From JBMORL01 sp049322335 (GTDB lineage: Bacteria; Bacteroidota; Bacteroidia; Flavobacteriales_D; UBA2798): a stretch of 47,621 bases of DNA. The notes beneath the pieces were generated by a model. That model did no database searches and was not told the origin of the DNA. It saw only the letters and a list, made by a program, of their open reading frames with translations. Each line of letters starts with the position of its first letter. Within the stretch, counting starts at the first letter, position 1. Positions 25,316 to 33,488 of the stretch are shown here, in pieces. The position numbers were made by a program, and so were the translations under genes. The DNA lies in contig JBMORL010000124.1 in NCBI GenBank assembly GCA_049322335.1, positions 1 to 47,621 on the forward strand. The letters are read 5' to 3'.

Positions 25316-27837
25316 AAAAGAAAAAAGTTTTATTGATTGGCTGGGATGCAGCCGATTGGAAGATCATTAATCCGTTGATGGATGCGGGACGCATGCCTGC
25401 CCTCGAAAAACTGGTGAATAAAGGTGCTATGGGAAACCTGGCGACTCTTGATCCACCATTATCACCCATATTGTGGACATCCATTGCCACAGGAAAAACA
25501 GCTGATAAACACGGCATCCTGAATTTTGTAGAACCTGACGCGAAAACGGGCGACATTAAGCCGGTGTCCGTTACCTCAAGAAAAGTAAAAGCCATCTGGA
25601 ATATTCTCACCCAAAAAGGATATAAAACACATCTGGTCGGCTGGTGGCCCAGTCATCCTGCCGAACCTATCAATGGCGTTTGTGTTTCCAATTACTTTCA
25701 TAAAATCCTGAAACACGAAAAAGTGTTTAAAATAAAGCCCGGCACAGTTCATCCCGTAGAACTCGAATCTGTATTGGAAGAATTTCACCTTGAATCACAC
25801 GAAATTTCTGCAGAAATGCTGTTGCCGTTCGTGCCCGATCTTGAAAAAGTCGACCAGGAAAAAGACCGGTCTCTTGTTCCGCTGGCAGGAATAATCGCTT
25901 CGGCCGCCAGTATACAGGCTGCTGCTACATGGATAATGGAAAATAAAGAATGGGATTTTATGGGCGTATATTTTGACGCTATCGACCATTTCTGCCATGG
26001 GTATATGAAATACCATCCACCTCAGCAAAACGGGATTCCCGATGAATATTACAACCTGTATAAAAATGTCATCAATTCCGCTTACCGGTACCAGGATATG
26101 ATGCTCGACAGGATGCTGGACCTTATTGATGAAGATACGTATGTGATAGTGATGTCTGACCACGGATTTCATTCCGATCATCTGCGTCCAAAAAAATTGC
26201 CCAACGAACCCATCGCCCCGGCATTGGAACACAGTCCCTATGGTATTTTATGCATTTCAGGACCGGACATTAAAAAAGACGAACGCATTTATGGCGCTAC
26301 ACTTTTGGATATCACACCCACGTTACTAACGATCTTCGGATTGCCGATAGGAAAAGATATGGACGGAAAGCCTTTGCTGCAGGTATTCAGTAAAGAAACT
26401 GTGCCGCAATATATAGATTCATGGGAAAATGTTCCGGGTGAATGTGGTATGCACGGAGAAAATATAAAAACCGACCCCTGGGCCGAACAGGAGGCGCTTC
26501 AGCAACTCATAGAGCTGGGATATGTGGAAGGGCCGGGAGAAGATAAACAAAAAAGGGTAAAGCACACCAAAAACGAAACTGATTTTATTCTTGCAAAAGT
26601 ATTGTCGTCAAAAAAGAAAATGGCAGAAGCTATTGCTATCCTCGAAAAGTTGTATGCTGAAAATCCCGACCAGTCGCGTTACGGGTTAAAACTGGTACAT
26701 TGTTATCAAACCATTGCAGCGTTTACCAAAATGCGGCAGGTGATCAACGAAATGAAAGAGCGCAACCTTCCCAACATGCCTCATCTTGATTTCCTGGAAG
26801 GAACATTATTGCTGGCAGAGCACCGGCCCAGAAAAGCCATGGAGTGCTTCAAAAAAGCCCAGGAAAAAATCAGCCATATGCCCGACCTGCATATTTCCAT
26901 TGGAAATGTGTATAATAAATTGAAAAAATGGAAAGAAGCAGAATCTGCCTTTCTTAAAGCAATAGAAATTGATATTAATAATCCTTTTGCATATTACGGA
27001 CTTGGTGTAAGCCTTTTAAGACAGGGAGAATTTGAAACAGCAGCCGACCATCTGCTAACGGCTATCGGATTAATGCACCATCTTCCTGCGGCACATTATC
27101 ACCTGGGTGAAGCCCTGTATAATTTGCAGGAATACGAACACGCAGCACAGGCTTTCCAGGTAGCTATAAGTATGAATCCCGGGTATAAAAAAGCACACGA
27201 ATGGCTGGTTGAATTGTATTCCGCCCATCTCCATCAACCCGAAAAAGCAGCTGCATCCAAAAAATTCCTGGAAGAAAAAATTAAGGGAACTGTCTTTATC
27301 GTGTCAGGATTACCCCGGTCGGGAACATCTATGATGATGCAGATGCTGAAGGAAGGAGGAATGGAAATTCTTGCCGATGACAGCCGTAAACCCGACACAG
27401 ACAATCCCAAAGGTTATTTTGAATTTGAAAAAGTAAAAGGATTATCGCGTGAAAATAGCTGGATAAATGATGCCAGCGGAAAAGCAGTAAAGATCATTGC
27501 CCAGCAATTGCACTACCTGCCTGTAAATTTTAATTACAGGATCATCTTCATGGAAAGAGATATGACAGAAATACTTAAGTCAAAACAAAAAATGCGGGGC
27601 CGCGATTCGGAAGAATTTCCCGCCATGGTCTCCCAAACTTTCACCCATCAGCTCGAAAGCTCCAAAAGCTGGCTGGCCGGACAACCCAATTGTAAAGTTA
27701 TGTATGTAAACTACAAAGATGTTTTATCCAGGCCCATTGAAATCTCCGAAGAAATCAGCTCTTTTCTCGAACAGGACCTGGATGCTGAAAAAATGGCGCA
27801 AGCTGTTGATTTACAATTATACCGGGTAAAGACCTGA
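25312..27837 (+). CDS. Fusion enzyme 2: alkaline-phosphatase/NPP domain, TPR, sulfotransferase
   Basis: 841 residues. N-terminal domain: IGWDAADW (Asp12), PPLSPILWTSIATG (Ser51), HGI, FDAIDHFCHGYMK, MSDHGFHSDHLRP and EHSPYG, the full set of alkaline-phosphatase-superfamily metal and nucleophile positions, plus GWWPSHPAEPINGV. About 200 residues of TPR repeats follow (MPDLHISIGNVYNKLKKWKE, NPFAYYGLGVSLLRQGEF, LPAAHYHLGEALYNLQEYEH). The sulfotransferase has an intact VSGLPRSGTSMMMQML loop, NPKGYFEFEKVKGL, and MERDMTEILKSKQ. It overlaps the free sulfotransferase by ATGA. Its own sulfotransferase domain is more like that free protein than like the domain of fusion 3, which points to local duplication and gene fission or fusion. 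Confidence 0.88.
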   Translation: MKKKKVLLIGWDAADWKIINPLMDAGRMPALEKLVNKGAMGNLATLDPPLSPILWTSIATGKTADKHGILNFVEPDAKTGDIKPVSVTSRKVKAIWNILTQKGYKTHLVGWWPSHPAEPINGVCVSNYFHKILKHEKVFKIKPGTVHPVELESVLEEFHLESHEISAEMLLPFVPDLEKVDQEKDRSLVPLAGIIASAASIQAAATWIMENKEWDFMGVYFDAIDHFCHGYMKYHPPQQNGIPDEYYNLYKNVINSAYRYQDMMLDRMLDLIDEDTYVIVMSDHGFHSDHLRPKKLPNEPIAPALEHSPYGILCISGPDIKKDERIYGATLLDITPTLLTIFGLPIGKDMDGKPLLQVFSKETVPQYIDSWENVPGECGMHGENIKTDPWAEQEALQQLIELGYVEGPGEDKQKRVKHTKNETDFILAKVLSSKKKMAEAIAILEKLYAENPDQSRYGLKLVHCYQTIAAFTKMRQVINEMKERNLPNMPHLDFLEGTLLLAEHRPRKAMECFKKAQEKISHMPDLHISIGNVYNKLKKWKEAESAFLKAIEIDINNPFAYYGLGVSLLRQGEFETAADHLLTAIGLMHHLPAAHYHLGEALYNLQEYEHAAQAFQVAISMNPGYKKAHEWLVELYSAHLHQPEKAAASKKFLEEKIKGTVFIVSGLPRSGTSMMMQMLKEGGMEILADDSRKPDTDNPKGYFEFEKVKGLSRENSWINDASGKAVKIIAQQLHYLPVNFNYRIIFMERDMTEILKSKQKMRGRDSEEFPAMVSQTFTHQLESSKSWLAGQPNCKVMYVNYKDVLSRPIEISEEISSFLEQDLDAEKMAQAVDLQLYRVKT

Positions 27838-27912
27838 TTCTCTTTTTACTTAGCCAGCTATAAATAAACCACCAAAAACGATTAAGCCTTTCAATCGTAT
27901 TAAATTCATTCT

Positions 27913-27920
27913 TATATTCG
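27913..27920 (+). promoter_or_regulatory. -7 promoter box before cargo 3
   Basis: TATATTCG, 24 bases before ATG 27945, with nearly the same spacing as the box before cargo 1. Confidence 0.45.
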
Positions 27921-27944
27921 CGAATTAACCAAATTCTACAGGCT

Positions 27945-28790
27945 ATGAATAAAAACACTACTCTTAAAAAGAAATTGAAATCGTATTCTGCATTGGCCGG
28001 TACTCTTGTAGCCGGAGGCACTGTTGAGGCACAGATAAACTATACAGATGTGAATCCTGACCTGAATGTGGTTACAGGAAACTCATACAACCTGGACCTT
28101 AATAATGATGCTACTGTTGATTTTATTCTCGGTACCGCTCATGGTACTTATACTGCATCTTTCGGTACTATCCAGTATGATTACACTATCGCAGTTCCCG
28201 GATCATCTACCAATGCTATTGACACTGCCAATACCGGTGGCCCAACTGCACACGTACTCAATGATCCTATCAGCGGCTCACTGCTTTGGGAAGACAGCAC
28301 TTCAGCGGCTTACCAGCTGATGGCTCTTGCTTTTGCTCCTCCTTTCAATGCGTATAACACAGGTAATTTCCTGGGCCAAAACGACAAATATCTTGGACTG
28401 AAATTCAGAATCGGTACAAGTACTCACTATGGCTGGGTGCGCGTGGATGTAAATGCTGCTTCAACACAGTTTACCGTTAAAGATTATGGGTACGATGGAA
28501 CAGCCAATACACAGATTCTTTGTGGTGCTCAACCTGCAACCGGTGTTACTGAAAATTCCCTGAATAACATTTCTGTTTTCGGAAATGCAAACGGAATTAA
28601 TGTAAACATGAACTCTGTAGCTGTTGAAGGTGCAATTATCGTTTCAGATGTTACCGGAAAACAATTGGTGTCAATACCCGTTACTGCCGCCAGCAACATT
28701 ATTCCTATGGAAAATGCTGCATCAGGTGTTTATTTTGTAACGGTTGTGCAAAACGGAAACAAGATCACCAAAAAGATCTTTGTGAAATAA
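27945..28790 (+). CDS. Cargo 3: T9SS-sorted exported protein of the locus family
   Basis: 281 residues: basic lead (NKNTTLKKKLKSYSALAG), signal ending VEAQ, then INYTDVNPD, DLNNDATVDFILG, KYLGLKFRI, HYGWVRVDVNAASTQ and VKDYGYDG. The sorting domain contains IVSDVTGKQLVSI and AASGVYFVTVV and ends KKIFVK. It is closer to cargo 4 than to cargos 1 and 2 (shared YLGLKF and HYGW). No catalytic motif. A terminator with T-run lies 20 bases after the stop and just before fusion 3. Confidence 0.87.
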   Translation: MNKNTTLKKKLKSYSALAGTLVAGGTVEAQINYTDVNPDLNVVTGNSYNLDLNNDATVDFILGTAHGTYTASFGTIQYDYTIAVPGSSTNAIDTANTGGPTAHVLNDPISGSLLWEDSTSAAYQLMALAFAPPFNAYNTGNFLGQNDKYLGLKFRIGTSTHYGWVRVDVNAASTQFTVKDYGYDGTANTQILCGAQPATGVTENSLNNISVFGNANGINVNMNSVAVEGAIIVSDVTGKQLVSIPVTAASNIIPMENAASGVYFVTVVQNGNKITKKIFVK

Positions 28791-28810
28791 TTTTTGAATT
28801 TAAAATTCTC

Positions 28811-28838
28811 AAGGCCTCCACATGGGGGCCTTTTTTTT
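28811..28838 (+). terminator. Terminator/attenuator between cargo 3 and fusion 3
   Basis: AAGGCCTCC (28811-28819) pairs with GGGGGCCTT (28824-28832), 4-base loop, T-run to 28838. It ends 3 bases before the likely start of fusion 3, so that gene depends on readthrough or an unseen promoter. Confidence 0.88.
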
Positions 28839-28841
28839 GAT

Positions 28842-31355
28842 TTGAATAAAAAAAGAAAAATACTTCTCATCGGATGGGACGCAGCTGACTGGGATGTGAT
28901 TGATCAGCTGATGGAACAGGGTAAAATGCCCGCCCTGAAAACACTTATTGAAAAAGGAGTAAGAGGAAAACTTTCCACGTTCGATCCACCTGTTTCTCCT
29001 ATGCTGTGGACCAGCATCGCCACCGGAAAATATCCCGAAAAACACGGCATACTCGGATTTGTTGAACCTTCACCCGATGGAAAAGGATTACGTCCTTTAT
29101 TATCCACTTCGCGAAAAGTAAAAGCCATCTGGAATATTCTCAACCAAAACGAATATAAAACCAATGTCATCGGTTGGTGGCCTTCTCATCCTGCAGAACC
29201 GGTAAATGGCGCCATGGTGAGTAATTTCTACCAGATGGTAACCGTTACCGAAAAAGAAAACTGGAAAATGGATGACGGAACAGTTTATCCTCCCGAACTG
29301 GCTCCTGTCCTCGAAGAATTACGCATGCATCCTTCCGAACTTACTTTTGCGCATATCCTGCCATTTATTCCGCAGTTTTCAATGATCAACCAGGAAAATG
29401 ATAAAACGGCTGAGGTAGTGGCCAAATTGATTTCTCACGGAAGCTGTATACAAAATGCAGCCACCTGGCTTATGGATAACCGTGAATGGGATTTTACTGC
29501 AGTGTATTTTGATATGATCGACCATTTTTCACATCTGGGAATGCGTTATCGACCGCCCTATCGTGAAAGTGTTAGTAAAGAAATGTTTGATAAATATAAC
29601 GGACTGGTGGATGCCGCTTATATGTTGCAGGATATGATGCTGGAAGCAAAACTCAGTATGGTGGACGATGATACATTGGTGATGCTCATTTCCGATCATG
29701 GTTTTCACTCCGATCATCTGCGGCCTTTGTATTATCCTAAAGAACCTGCCGGACCCACTTTCGAACACAGCCCGTTTGGTATTATCGTGATAAGTGGCCC
29801 GGGAATAAAAAAGAATGAACGAATCTATGGCGCTTCTGTAATGGATATTACCCCGACATTACTAACGTACCTGGGACTTCCATTGGGTAAGGATATGGAT
29901 GGAAAACCACTGTTGCAGTGTTTTGAAGGAAAAATAATTCCGCAGTATATCGAAAGCTGGGAAGACGTGAATGAAGGGTATACAGGAATGCATTCCAGAG
30001 ACAAACGAATGGATGCCTGGGCCGAGAATGAAGCCATGAAACAACTCATTGAACTGGGATATATCGAAAAGCCTGAAGGTAATGCTGAAGAGCAGGTAGA
30101 AAAAGCAAGAAAGGAAGCTTTATATTTCCAGGCACGAAACCACATGTTTAACAGGAAATTTGAAAAAGCAGTGGAGTTGCTGGAAGAAATTTCAGCAAAG
30201 GGAAATGAAAGATATATGTTGCTGCTGGCTCAATGTTATCTTGAACTGAAAAGGCTGAATGACTGTAATGCTATTATAGAAACATTGCTGGCGCGTGAAA
30301 AATCATACAAATCGTTTTTATGGTACCTTAAAGGAAGGGTATTGATCGCACAGCAACGGGCACACAAATCCATTGATTATTTTAAAAAAGCGATGGAGTA
30401 CGCTCCGCGCTCGGCCGAATTGTTCACTCAAACCGGATTTGCCCACTTAGCCTGTGCCCGTTATGAAAAGGCAGAAGAAAATTTCCTTACAGCGCTTGAA
30501 ATAGATAAAAAAAATGTGAGCGCTGCCTACGGTTTGGGCGTGTCACAACTGAAACAGGAACGATTTGAAGAGGCTACCGATCATTTACTGGAAACTGTTG
30601 AACTCAGAAATTATTTTCCGCAGGCACATTACCAATTGGGAGTGGCGCTAACCGGCCTGGGTGAATATGAACATGCCGCCAATGCTTTTCAATATGCATT
30701 ACAGATTGCGCCCGGTATGCTGAAAGCACACGAACAACTGGTGAAACTTTATAGCGATTATCTTCAGCTGGAAGAAAAAGCAAAATATCATCAACAGGTT
30801 TTGGATGAAAAAAACAAGGGAGAAATTATTGTTGTGTCGGGATTAAATCGTTCGGGACGAACCGTGGCTATGCAAATCCTGAAAGCAGCAGGAATATCAT
30901 TGCTGGCAGATGATGAAAATGGAGTTGACTCAAAAAAAACCGGAACGCTGCCCGTTTCAGGGTGGCTGGAGGAAGCCAAAGGAAAAGCAGTGAAACTGGA
31001 TCCGGCTCAATTAATGGATCTTCCTTCTGGCTACAACTATAAGCTGATATGGATGGAAAGGAACATAAATGAGGTGCTGGCCTCTCAGCAAAAAGTAGCA
31101 GGACTTCCGGGATATAAGCAAAACGCTTTTCCATCGGGTTTGGACATCATCAATAAAAATCAAATGAGAATTGTAGATGACTGGATGAAAAACTATCCTT
31201 TGCTTCAGCCCTTTTTCCTTGATTTCAATGAACTTATGAAAGACCCGGGAGAAGAACTAAAGGCACTGGCTTTATACTTAGGAATACAAGACGCAGGCAA
31301 GCTGTTGGATACCAGGGTTATCAACCGCGAATTGTATAAAGAAAGGCGGGGTTAA
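28842..31355 (+). CDS. Fusion enzyme 3: alkaline-phosphatase/NPP domain, TPR, degenerate sulfotransferase
   Basis: 837 residues from TTG 28842, chosen because MNKKRKILLIGWDAADW then aligns with the start of fusion 2 (MKKKKVLLIGWDAADW); the open frame extends to TTG 28794, but that would translate through the terminator. The N-terminal domain is complete: IGWDA, PPVSPMLWTSIATG, HGI, YFDMIDHFSHLGM, ISDHGFHSDHLRP, EHSPFG, GWWPSHPAEPVNGA. TPR helices occupy the middle (SAELFTQTGFAHLACARYEK, VSAAYGLGVSQLKQERFEEA). In the sulfotransferase the loop PRSGTS is changed to NRSGRT (SGLNRSGRTVAMQIL) and the NPxGYFEFExVK segment is missing, while MERNINEVLASQQ remains. PAPS binding is probably weak or lost. 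Confidence 0.85.
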   Translation: MNKKRKILLIGWDAADWDVIDQLMEQGKMPALKTLIEKGVRGKLSTFDPPVSPMLWTSIATGKYPEKHGILGFVEPSPDGKGLRPLLSTSRKVKAIWNILNQNEYKTNVIGWWPSHPAEPVNGAMVSNFYQMVTVTEKENWKMDDGTVYPPELAPVLEELRMHPSELTFAHILPFIPQFSMINQENDKTAEVVAKLISHGSCIQNAATWLMDNREWDFTAVYFDMIDHFSHLGMRYRPPYRESVSKEMFDKYNGLVDAAYMLQDMMLEAKLSMVDDDTLVMLISDHGFHSDHLRPLYYPKEPAGPTFEHSPFGIIVISGPGIKKNERIYGASVMDITPTLLTYLGLPLGKDMDGKPLLQCFEGKIIPQYIESWEDVNEGYTGMHSRDKRMDAWAENEAMKQLIELGYIEKPEGNAEEQVEKARKEALYFQARNHMFNRKFEKAVELLEEISAKGNERYMLLLAQCYLELKRLNDCNAIIETLLAREKSYKSFLWYLKGRVLIAQQRAHKSIDYFKKAMEYAPRSAELFTQTGFAHLACARYEKAEENFLTALEIDKKNVSAAYGLGVSQLKQERFEEATDHLLETVELRNYFPQAHYQLGVALTGLGEYEHAANAFQYALQIAPGMLKAHEQLVKLYSDYLQLEEKAKYHQQVLDEKNKGEIIVVSGLNRSGRTVAMQILKAAGISLLADDENGVDSKKTGTLPVSGWLEEAKGKAVKLDPAQLMDLPSGYNYKLIWMERNINEVLASQQKVAGLPGYKQNAFPSGLDIINKNQMRIVDDWMKNYPLLQPFFLDFNELMKDPGEELKALALYLGIQDAGKLLDTRVINRELYKERRG

Positions 31356-31408
31356 AATTGCACATGCCGTTAAAATTTAATAATATTGTATCGCTAAAAA
31401 AACAGCCT

Positions 31409-32287
31409 ATGAAAAAACAATACTCAACCCGTAAAGAAAAACTCATTCGTTATTCAGCCGTTACCGGTGTATTGGCTACAGCTGCTGCAGCTAATGCCCA
31501 GGTAGTATATACGGATGTAAATCCTGATCAAATGATTTCCACAGGGAATAATTATTTGCTGGATATGGATAACAATGTAAGTCCCGAATTTACTATCGGA
31601 GCGGTAGCTATCAGTGGTTCTGCCAGCTCAGTTTCCTATAGTGGATTGGGAGTAGGGCTTCAAACTGCAGGAACTGCAGAAGGCGCTATTGCTCATGCCG
31701 GATCTCAATTCCCCGCAAACTATGCAGATGCTCTTGCTCTCAATACAATGATCGATAATACCGGAACATTTATGAGCGCGCCAGCATCCGTTTCACAATC
31801 GGTTTTGATTATGGCGGCTAAAGGAACTTTGGGTGGATTTATTCCATTCAGCGTTGGTTCATGGCTGGGTGTTACAGATCAGTATCTCGGATTGAAATTC
31901 ATGATCGGTGCCAATACACACTATGGTTGGGCTCGTCTTGATGTAGCTGCTGATGCTTCCAATTTTACTATTAAAGATTATGCTTACAATACAACTGCAT
32001 CACAGGGAATTCCTGCAGGTGCAACTACTGTTGGAGTGGAAGAAACCAACATTGCTCAACTGGTAGATCTTTCTTTAATGAATCACGAACTTACTGTAAA
32101 TATCACAGGAAGCGACCTTACCAATGGAAATATCACTGTTACCACCGTTACAGGAGAAACTGTGATTAATGAAAGCATCAATGCTTCCACAAAGCAGGTA
32201 AGCACAGCCGGGCTGGCTTCGGGAGTTTACGTTATTACTGTAAAATTCGATCAGGGACAGATGACTGAAAAAATGTTTATCCGCTAA
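31409..32287 (+). CDS. Cargo 4: T9SS-sorted exported protein of the locus family
   Basis: 292 residues from ATG 31409, where the basic lead (KKQYSTRKEKLIRYSAV) lines up with the other cargos; TTG 31358 is rejected. The signal ends ANAQ, then VVYTDVNPD, a weak Ca-loop (DMDNNVSPEFTI), QYLGLKFMI, HYGWARLDVAADASNF and IKDYAY. The tail has ITVTTVTGETVINE and GLASGVYVITV and ends KMFIR. It lies 53 bases after fusion 3 and closes the locus; a terminator follows. Confidence 0.87.
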   Translation: MKKQYSTRKEKLIRYSAVTGVLATAAAANAQVVYTDVNPDQMISTGNNYLLDMDNNVSPEFTIGAVAISGSASSVSYSGLGVGLQTAGTAEGAIAHAGSQFPANYADALALNTMIDNTGTFMSAPASVSQSVLIMAAKGTLGGFIPFSVGSWLGVTDQYLGLKFMIGANTHYGWARLDVAADASNFTIKDYAYNTTASQGIPAGATTVGVEETNIAQLVDLSLMNHELTVNITGSDLTNGNITVTTVTGETVINESINASTKQVSTAGLASGVYVITVKFDQGQMTEKMFIR

Positions 32288-32308
32288 TCAAATTAACTTT
32301 TCCAATTC

Positions 32309-32345
32309 AAAAGTCCGTTTCGTAAAGAGGCGGACTTTTTTATTT
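32309..32345 (+). terminator. Rho-independent terminator closing the locus
   Basis: AAAAGTCCG (32309-32317) pairs with CGGACTTTT (32331-32339), 13-base loop, then a T-run. Confidence 0.85.
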
Positions 32346-32369
32346 TCCGCCATCGGGTCGTTATACAAA

Positions 32370-32607
32370 CGACTCACCTCTGCAATATTACCTGATAACC
32401 ATTGGCAAATCAATAATTAACGAAAACCAATATTTTTTAATTCCCTGAAATAATTTTAACCGGATGTGTACGGGTGAGTCGCGACTCACCTCTGCAATAT
32501 TGCCTGATAACCATTGGCAAATAATAAATAACGAAAACCAATATTTTTTTAATTCCCTGAAATAATTTTAACCGGATTTGTACGGGTGAGTCGCGACTCA
32601 CCTCTGC
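32370..32607. repeat. Tandem 112-bp repeat bounded by perfect 18-bp palindromes
   Basis: Two near-identical 112-base copies (32370-32481, 32482-32593) and the first 14 bases of a third. Each copy begins CGACTCACCTCTGC and ends GGTGAGTCG, so each has 9-base terminal inverted repeats. Where copies meet, the palindrome GGTGAGTCGCGACTCACC forms (32473-32490, 32585-32602). Inside each copy AATATTG and CAATATT form a further dyad (imperfect in copy 1). No ORF is present. This is the main content of the 349-base gap 32288-32636 and looks like a MITE-like element. Confidence 0.88.
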
Positions 32608-32636
32608 TATTGATTATTAACTATTCATCAATTTCC

Positions 32637-33488
32637 CTACAAATCTTCCAATCTAAAAATCTCTTTCAGTCTTACGCCTTTTTCTGTCATTTGCAATGTA
32701 CAGCATTCGTTGACAGAATCGTGTTCGAAAAACAATACATAATCGTTTTTCACCGCATCTTCAAGAAATTTTTTCTTTTCTTCCATAGTAATCAGCGGCC
32801 TTGTGTCGTAACCCATCACGTAGGGAAGGGGAATATGTCCAACGGAAGGAAGAAGGTCGGCCATGAAGACTAACGTTCTTCCCTTATACGTAATATGCGG
32901 AAGCATCATACTGTCGGTGTGGCCATCGACAAATAAAGCGGAAAACCCGGGGAAAATATCTTTTGTAAAATCGCCCTGCCGTTCCACCATTTTCAGTTGT
33001 CCGCTTTCCTGTATCGGGAGAATATTTTCTTTAAGAAAAGAAGCTTTTTCCCGCGGATTAGGTTTTGTGGCCCATTCCCAATGGCGTTGTGTACTCCAAA
33101 AATGTGCGTTTTTAAATGCGGGTTCGAAATATTCTTTTGTAGAATTCCACTGAATGGATCCTCCGCAATGATCGAAATGAAGGTGTGAAAGAAAAACATC
33201 GGTAATGTCATCGCGGGAAAAGCCATGTTTTTTCAGTGATCCGTCCAGCGAATCATCGCCATGAAGAAAATAATGGCTGAAGAATTTTTCATCCTGTTTG
33301 TTTCCTATTCCTGCATCAATCAAAATAAGTTGATCTCCGTTTTCCACCAACAGGCAGCGAAGAGCCCAGGTACACATGTTATTGGAGTCGGCAGGATTGG
33401 TTTTTTGCCAGATGGTTTTTGGCACCACGCCAAACATAGCGCCACCATCGAGTTTAAAATTTCCGGTGTGAATGGGATAGAGTTTCAT
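32637..33488 (-). CDS. Metallo-beta-lactamase-fold hydrolase
   Basis: 283 residues, no signal peptide. The MBL metal motif HLHFDHCGG is at residues 102-110 (His102, His104, Asp106, His107); FVDGHTDSMM and FMADLLPS supply the third His and the bridging Asp. IDAGIGNKQDEKF near residue 58 and DVFLSHLHFDH fit the lactonase/AttM-like group of MBL hydrolases. The substrate (lactone, ester or other) cannot be read from the sequence. The start ATG overlaps the TGA of the upstream membrane-protein gene (ATGA), so the two are coupled. It converges on the tandem repeat. Confidence 0.88.
   Translation of the reverse strand: MKLYPIHTGNFKLDGGAMFGVVPKTIWQKTNPADSNNMCTWALRCLLVENGDQLILIDAGIGNKQDEKFFSHYFLHGDDSLDGSLKKHGFSRDDITDVFLSHLHFDHCGGSIQWNSTKEYFEPAFKNAHFWSTQRHWEWATKPNPREKASFLKENILPIQESGQLKMVERQGDFTKDIFPGFSALFVDGHTDSMMLPHITYKGRTLVFMADLLPSVGHIPLPYVMGYDTRPLITMEEKKKFLEDAVKNDYVLFFEHDSVNECCTLQMTEKGVRLKEIFRLEDL

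Noticed and set aside
32370..32607. CRISPR-like reading of the tandem 112-bp repeat
   Set aside because: The whole unit repeats without unique spacers and no cas gene is nearby.
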